Shown here: positions 59,097 through 64,000 of the stretch, one piece after another
How the letters are laid out: each line of letters starts with the position of its first letter
Numbering within the stretch: position 1 is the first letter of the stretch
Assembly (NCBI RefSeq): GCF_007002745.1
Contig: NZ_SGNY01000007.1
Coordinates: forward strand, 186,001-250,000
DNA: 64,000 nucleotides
DNA from: Martinezella rhizogenes
Lineage (GTDB): Bacteria; Pseudomonadota; Alphaproteobacteria; Rhizobiales; Rhizobiaceae
Direction: 5' to 3'
Notes under the pieces: generated by a model
Seen by the model: only the letters and a program-made list of their open reading frames with translations
Told to the model about the DNA's origin: nothing
Database searches by the model: none
Made by a program: the position numbers and the translations under genes

Positions 59097-60219
59097 TATC
59101 CCCGGCAATATTGCCCCTCAACCATTGGTAAAAAGCCGAAGCCTGTTCCAGCTGGCAGCCCTGCGTTTCAAACGAAACAAGGCCGCCATGGCAGGTTCCG
59201 TCATGCTGCTGCTGATCACGCTTTTCTCGTTCATCGGTCCGCATTTCCTCACACACACCTATGATCAGGTGTTTTCGTCCTATGTCTCCGTCCCGCCGAG
59301 CCTTGAGCCACGCCCGGATGTGAACAACCTGCAGGACGTGATGGAGGGCGTTGCCAACCGGGCGCGCGTCGAGCTGAAGGAATTTTCAGTCGAAGGGCAG
59401 ACCTTCACGGCAACCGTCACCTCCAGCAGCCCGATTGACCCGCGCACGACACGCTATTTCGACCGCGCCAACGAATTCGAAAACACAAAGGTCGTCGCCA
59501 CCGAAGATGAGGGCCGAACGCTGAAGCTGGAAGGCGACGTCAACCGCGAGTACTTCTTCTTCGGCACCGATTCCAACGGTCGTGACATGCTGGCGCGCGT
59601 GATGCTGGGTGGGCAAATCTCGATCGCCGTCGGCGTTCTGGCCAGCCTCGTTTCACTCGGGATCGGCGTGCTTTACGGCGCAACCGCGGGGTATATCGGT
59701 GGGCGTGTCGACAATGTGATGATGCGTTTCGTCGAAATCCTCTATTCGCTGCCCTTCGTCTTTCTGGTGGTCGTCCTGGTGGTGTTTTTCGGCCGCAGCT
59801 TCATCCTGATCTTCCTGGTCATCGGTGCCGTGGAATGGCTGGATATGGCGCGTATCGTTCGTGGCCAGACGCTTGCCCTGAAGCGGCGGGAATTTGTGGG
59901 TGCCGCACAGGCCTTGGGTTTGAGCGATTGGCAGATCATCCGCCGCCACATCATTCCCAATACGATCGGGCCCGTCGTCGTGTTCGTTACGGTGGTCGTG
60001 CCCAAGGTCATTCTTCTGGAAAGCTTCCTCTCTTTCCTCGGCCTTGGTGTGCAGGCGCCGCTTACGAGCTGGGGCGCGCTGATTTCCGAAGGCGCCAACA
60101 ATATCCAGTCAGCCCCGTGGCTCCTGATATTCCCGGCGATCTTCTTCGTGCTGACCCTGTTTTCGCTGAATTTCGTGGGTGACGGGTTGCGTGATGCACT
60201 CGATCCCAAGGATCGTTGA
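59089..60219 (+). CDS. oppC: Oligopeptide ABC transporter permease with periplasmic insert
   Basis: The 376-residue permease has an N-terminal helix (GSVMLLLITLFSFIGPHFL), an insert of about 110 residues before FFFGTDSNGRDMLARVMLGG (the OppC motif), and the EAA loop EFVGAAQALGLSDWQIIRRHIIPNTIGP. The insert is longer than in most DppC proteins and should face the periplasm. It ends one base before oppDF. Confidence 0.9.
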   Translation: MTDIPGNIAPQPLVKSRSLFQLAALRFKRNKAAMAGSVMLLLITLFSFIGPHFLTHTYDQVFSSYVSVPPSLEPRPDVNNLQDVMEGVANRARVELKEFSVEGQTFTATVTSSSPIDPRTTRYFDRANEFENTKVVATEDEGRTLKLEGDVNREYFFFGTDSNGRDMLARVMLGGQISIAVGVLASLVSLGIGVLYGATAGYIGGRVDNVMMRFVEILYSLPFVFLVVVLVVFFGRSFILIFLVIGAVEWLDMARIVRGQTLALKRREFVGAAQALGLSDWQIIRRHIIPNTIGPVVVFVTVVVPKVILLESFLSFLGLGVQAPLTSWGALISEGANNIQSAPWLLIFPAIFFVLTLFSLNFVGDGLRDALDPKDR

Positions 60220-60220
60220 C

Positions 60221-61831
60221 ATGAATACGACATCTGAAACCATCCTCACCGTCCGCAATCTCAAAGTTGACTTCACGACGCCTGACGGCACGGTGAGTGC
60301 CGTCAAGGGCATCGATCTCGACGTTAAACAGGGGGAAACGCTTGCCGTCGTCGGAGAATCCGGTTCCGGCAAAAGCCAGACCATGATGGGCATCATGGGG
60401 CTGCTTGCATCCAACGGCATTATCGAGGGTTCGGCAAAATATCGTGGACGCGAGTTGATCGGCCTGCCGGTCAACGAGCTCAACAATATCCGGGGTGCGA
60501 AAATCACCATGATTTTCCAGGAGCCGATGACCTCGCTCGATCCTCTCTACAGGATCGGCGCGCAAATCGCCGAACCGATCGTTCACCACAGGGGTGGCAG
60601 CAAAAAGGAGGCGCGTGCCCGCGTTCTCGAACTCCTGAAGCTCGTGGGAATTCCTGAGCCGGAGCGGCGCATAGACAGCTACCCGCATGAACTTTCCGGC
60701 GGTCAGCGCCAGCGCGCCATGATTGCCATGGCTCTCGCAAACGAGCCGGACATCTTGATTGCGGATGAACCGACCACGGCGCTCGACGTGACGATCCAGG
60801 CACAGATCCTCGACCTTCTGAAGTCATTGCAGAAACGCTTCGGCATGGCCGTCGTCCTGATCACGCATGATCTCGGCGTTGTCCGCCATTTTGCCGATCG
60901 CGTCGCGGTTATGCGCCGCGGGGAAATCGTCGAATCCGGCACGACGGAAGATATCTTCGATCGCCCGCAGGCTGACTACACCAGGATGCTTCTCGATGCA
61001 GAACCCAGCGGGCACAAGTCGCCAGTCGGCAAAGAGGCGCCTGTCGTTCTCTCCGGGCGGAACGTGACGGTCGATTATAAAATTCCGGGTGGTTTCCTGT
61101 CGAAGTCGAGCAAGTTTCGGGCTGTCGACGACGTCAATCTCAGCCTTCGCCAGGGACAAACCATCGGCATCGTCGGTGAGTCCGGATCAGGCAAATCCAC
61201 CCTCGGTCGCGCGCTTCTACGCCTTGCCCATTCCAAGGGCCGCATTTTCTTTGGCGAGACGGAAATCAGTGACCTTGACCGAAAGGCCATGCGGCCATTG
61301 CGGCGGCATTTGCAGCTTGTGTTTCAGGATCCCTATGGTTCGCTTTCGCCAAGACAGACGGTCGGAGAGATAATCACTGAAGGTCTGTTCGTGCATGAGC
61401 AACGCTTGAGCCGTGCGGAGCGGGACAAAAGGGCTATCGAAGCACTGAAAGAAGTCGGTCTCGATCCAGCCACCCGCAACCGCTACCCGCACGAGTTTTC
61501 AGGCGGGCAACGCCAGCGTATCGCAATTGCCCGTGCGATCATCCTCAAGCCGGATGTCGTCATTCTCGATGAACCTACCTCTGCGCTGGACCGGTCCGTT
61601 CAAGGACAGGTTATCGACCTGCTACGTGATTTGCAGAAGACGCACAGCCTTTCCTACATCTTCATCAGCCACGATCTCTCTGTCATCAAGGCCATTTCGG
61701 ACTACGTCATTGTCATGAAAAACGGGACGATCGTGGAAGAGGGAGAAACCGACGACATATTCAACAGGCCAGCCGCTGAATATACCGAAACACTCATCAA
61801 ATCGGCGTTTTCGGCGGAACTGGCACCCTAG
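60221..61831 (+). CDS. Fused oligopeptide ABC transporter ATPase (OppD-OppF)
   Basis: The 536-residue protein has two complete ABC domains. First: Walker A GESGSGKS, signature [15 protein letters not shown], Walker [13 protein letters not shown]. Second (from about 275): [36 protein letters not shown]. Fusion of OppD and OppF halves is common in rhizobia. It completes the opp operon and is followed by a hairpin at 61996-62026. Confidence 0.92.
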   Translation: MNTTSETILTVRNLKVDFTTPDGTVSAVKGIDLDVKQGETLAVVGESGSGKSQTMMGIMGLLASNGIIEGSAKYRGRELIGLPVNELNNIRGAKITMIFQEPMTSLDPLYRIGAQIAEPIVHHRGGSKKEARARVLELLKLVGIPEPERRIDSYPHELSGGQRQRAMIAMALANEPDILIADEPTTALDVTIQAQILDLLKSLQKRFGMAVVLITHDLGVVRHFADRVAVMRRGEIVESGTTEDIFDRPQADYTRMLLDAEPSGHKSPVGKEAPVVLSGRNVTVDYKIPGGFLSKSSKFRAVDDVNLSLRQGQTIGIVGESGSGKSTLGRALLRLAHSKGRIFFGETEISDLDRKAMRPLRRHLQLVFQDPYGSLSPRQTVGEIITEGLFVHEQRLSRAERDKRAIEALKEVGLDPATRNRYPHEFSGGQRQRIAIARAIILKPDVVILDEPTSALDRSVQGQVIDLLRDLQKTHSLSYIFISHDLSVIKAISDYVIVMKNGTIVEEGETDDIFNRPAAEYTETLIKSAFSAELAP

Positions 61832-61995
61832 ATTATCGCCCGGCCGGCCGAGCGATCTCTGGCTCTTTCAGGAAAAGCTGCCTGCCGTATATGTGACCGC
61901 TCATCAACGCGCTTGGTGATTGGTTCACTGAAAAAACGTGCCTGCTGTTTTGTGTCGAATGCGCATCCGATCACCTAGGACTGGATTGGAACAAT

Positions 61996-62026
61996 GGCTC
62001 CCCCCCTTGGGGAAAGGGGTGGAGCC
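61996..62026. terminator. Hairpin between the opp operon and second RND pump
   Basis: GGCTCC and GGAGCC, extended by C and G runs, form a stem with one bulge in the 236-base gap between convergent genes. No long T tract follows. The rest of the gap shows nothing recognisable. Confidence 0.45.
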
Positions 62027-62067
62027 TTGCGGTGCAGAGGAGGATACATCTCGAACTGCGATTGAGG

Positions 62068-64000
62068 TTATGTGCGCGAACCATGCGTGCCTGGCATAAT
62101 CTCGGAACTCGCGGCTGCATCGTCCGCCTCCGGCCGTTTCGTCCTGAACAGTTTCAGCACGAAGACGAAGAAGGCCGGGACGAAGAACACACCTAGGATT
62201 GTCGCCGAAATCATGCCACCAAGAACGGCGGTGCCGATGGCGTTCTGGCTGGCGGCACTGGCACCGGAGGCGATTGCCAATGGTACGACACCGAGCGTGA
62301 ATGCAAGCGAGGTCATGATGATCGGGCGGAAGCGAAGTTTTGCGGCCTCGATCGCTGATTCCAGCAACGGCTTGCCCTCAGCGTAATTATCCTTGGCAAA
62401 TTCGATGATCAGGATCGCGTTCTTTGCCGACAGGCCGATGATCGCGATCAGGCCCACCTTGAAATAGATATCATTCGGCATTCCGGCAAGCATGACCGCA
62501 AGTACACAACCGATGACACCGAGCGGCACCACGAGCATGACCGAGAACGGGATCGACCAGCTTTCGTAAAGACCTGCAAGAAGCAGGAACACGAAGAGAA
62601 GGCTGATGCCGAACAGGAAGGGCGCCTGCGAACCGGACTTGATTTCTTCCAACGACTGACCTGTCCACTCAAATCCGATGCCTTCAGGCATTTCGCCCGC
62701 CAGACGTTCCATCTCGGCGATGGCCGCGCCGGACGAGTTGCCGGGAGCAGGTTCACCCGAGATGCGTATCGTCGGATAGCCATTGTAACCAACGATCTGC
62801 GGTGAACCTTTCTGCCACTGTGCAATTGCAAAGGACGACAGCGGAACCATGCCGCCGCTGGCATTGCGGACGTTCAGCTTGAGTAAATCCTCGACCTGAA
62901 GACGGCTCTGGTCCTTGGCCTGCACGATGACGCGCTGCATGCGGCCGGCATTCGGAAAGTCGTTGATATAGGACGATCCGAGGTTAGCGGTGATCGTGTT
63001 GTTGATGTCGGAGAAGGTCACACCAAATGTGTTCGCTTTTTCGCGGTCGATCACCAGCAGAACCTGCGCCGCATCCGGAAGACCTTCCACACGCATGCCG
63101 GTCAGCACCGGACTTTGCCCGGCCTTTTGCATCAATTCGGCTCCCGCAGCAGACAGGGCGGCCTGGCCGACACCGTTGCGGTCCTGAAGGCGGAATGCGA
63201 AACCGCCCGTCGCACCGAAACCTTCGATAGCCGGAGGGGAAAGCGCAAAGCTGGTCGCATCCTTAAGGCCGAACAGCGACATGTTCACGCGGTCTGCAAT
63301 GGCTTGCGCCGAGTTTTCCGCATCGCGTTCACTCCAGTCCTTGAGAGTGACGAACATCAGCGCGGCGTTGGCGCCGCTACCGGAAAAGCTAAAGCCCTGG
63401 ATCGCAATGACATCCTTGACGCCGGACTCTGCTTTCAGGATTTCTTCGATCTGCCTGACCGACGCCTGCGTGCGATTGGCGCTGGCTTCCGGTGGTCCCT
63501 GAATGTCGACCAGCAATGTTCCCTGGTCTTCCGCGGGCACGAATGCCGAGGGGAGATTGATGAACAGGTAGCCAAGACCAACGACGAGGGCGAGGTAGAT
63601 CACCATCATCCGGCCGGCGCGCTTTGCCATGCCGTTGGTCACCTTGACGTAGCGGTTTGTCAGGCCGTCGAAATTGCGGTTGAACCAGCCAGCCAACCCC
63701 TTTTTTTCGTGATGCCCCTTGGCAATCGGCTTCAGGAAAGTGGCACAGAGCGCCGGGGTAAGCGACAGCGCCAGAAAAGCGGAGAAGCCGATCGACACGA
63801 CCATCGTCAGCGAAAATTGCCGATAGATGATGCCGGTCGAACCCGGAAAGAAAGCCATCGGGATGAATACGCATGCGAGTACAAGGGTGATCCCGAGGAT
63901 CGCGCCGGTAATCTGCCCCATCGCCTTGCGGGTTGCGGCCTTGGGTGAGAGGCCTTCCTCAGCCATGATACGTTCAACGTTTTCAACCACGACGATGGCG
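62068..64000 (-). CDS. RND efflux permease, HAE1 type, C-terminal part
   Basis: About 644 codons of a second AcrB-like permease; the N-terminal third lies beyond the right edge, and the frame is open to base 64000 (VVVENVERIMAEEGLSPKAATRKAMGQ, the TM4-TM5 region). The second half has LSAKNAILIIEFAKDNYAEG and ends in a basic tail (RTKRPEADDAAASSE). It differs clearly from the RND permease at 29038-32178, so the two are separate pumps. Confidence 0.92.
   Translation of the reverse strand, partial: AIVVVENVERIMAEEGLSPKAATRKAMGQITGAILGITLVLACVFIPMAFFPGSTGIIYRQFSLTMVVSIGFSAFLALSLTPALCATFLKPIAKGHHEKKGLAGWFNRNFDGLTNRYVKVTNGMAKRAGRMMVIYLALVVGLGYLFINLPSAFVPAEDQGTLLVDIQGPPEASANRTQASVRQIEEILKAESGVKDVIAIQGFSFSGSGANAALMFVTLKDWSERDAENSAQAIADRVNMSLFGLKDATSFALSPPAIEGFGATGGFAFRLQDRNGVGQAALSAAGAELMQKAGQSPVLTGMRVEGLPDAAQVLLVIDREKANTFGVTFSDINNTITANLGSSYINDFPNAGRMQRVIVQAKDQSRLQVEDLLKLNVRNASGGMVPLSSFAIAQWQKGSPQIVGYNGYPTIRISGEPAPGNSSGAAIAEMERLAGEMPEGIGFEWTGQSLEEIKSGSQAPFLFGISLLFVFLLLAGLYESWSIPFSVMLVVPLGVIGCVLAVMLAGMPNDIYFKVGLIAIIGLSAKNAILIIEFAKDNYAEGKPLLESAIEAAKLRFRPIIMTSLAFTLGVVPLAIASGASAASQNAIGTAVLGGMISATILGVFFVPAFFVFVLKLFRTKRPEADDAAASSEIMPGTHGSRT

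Overview
The window looks like part of a Rhizobiaceae genome, most likely Agrobacterium/Rhizobium and probably a secondary replicon. The reasons are the bioB-bioF-bioD order with BioR-type boxes, a hutXWV-type transporter next to an ammonia-lyase paralogue, AcrAB/AcrR-type efflux, many LysR/GntR/ABC units and a CtrA-type site. Base composition is GC-rich throughout. I saw no tRNA, rRNA, CRISPR array or complete insertion sequence.

Layout. 1-2.2 kb: start of a biotin operon (bioB, bioF, bioD) on the minus strand. 2.4-5 kb: GNAT acetyltransferase, AraC-type regulator and an unrecognised HTH protein. 5.4-9.8 kb: a periplasmic copper-defence operon (His-rich peptide, lipoprotein, TolC-like factor, multicopper oxidase, cupredoxin, CusF-like protein). 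9.8-14.8 kb: MFS pump with a divergent LysR gene, then a MarR gene divergent from a ClC chloride channel. 15-20.2 kb: an FAD monooxygenase behind a structured leader, then a membrane-stress operon of PspA, YqiJ and flotillin; the PspA frame begins with a domain that reads like the N-terminus of TnpB. 20.3-23.3 kb: ion and proton transport genes (MrpF-like, ChaA-like, an orphan AtpB-like subunit) with four pairs of hairpins carrying ACGA/ACGG loops. 23.3-28.9 kb: aconitase paralogue with a GntR regulator, a six-helix membrane protein and a TetR regulator. 29-33.4 kb: RND pump. 33.7-41.9 kb: ProC-like reductase, then an MFS/DoxX pair and a quinone/aromatic-type detoxification cluster (amidohydrolase, XapX, isochorismatase-like hydrolase, VOC dioxygenase) with a divergent LysR gene. 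42-47.7 kb: hut-like uptake operon whose ammonia-lyase lacks the Ala-Ser-Gly triad, plus a HutC-type regulator. 48-52.6 kb: Csu-like chaperone-usher pilus operon. 53-61.8 kb: a CUT1 sugar importer and an Opp peptide importer. 62-64 kb: part of a second RND pump.

Most interesting points: (1) four tandem GGG-ACGR-CCC hairpin pairs, resembling mini-ykkC/guanidine-II RNAs, in front of orphan ion-translocation subunits; (2) a TnpB-like N-terminal domain in frame with PspA; (3) a multi-hairpin leader that hides the ribosome binding site of the FAD monooxygenase; (4) an ammonia-lyase without its cofactor-forming triad beside a quaternary-amine-type transporter; (5) several operator pairs that tie regulators to targets. 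All functional assignments come from reading the translated sequence and from memory of the families; no database search was run.
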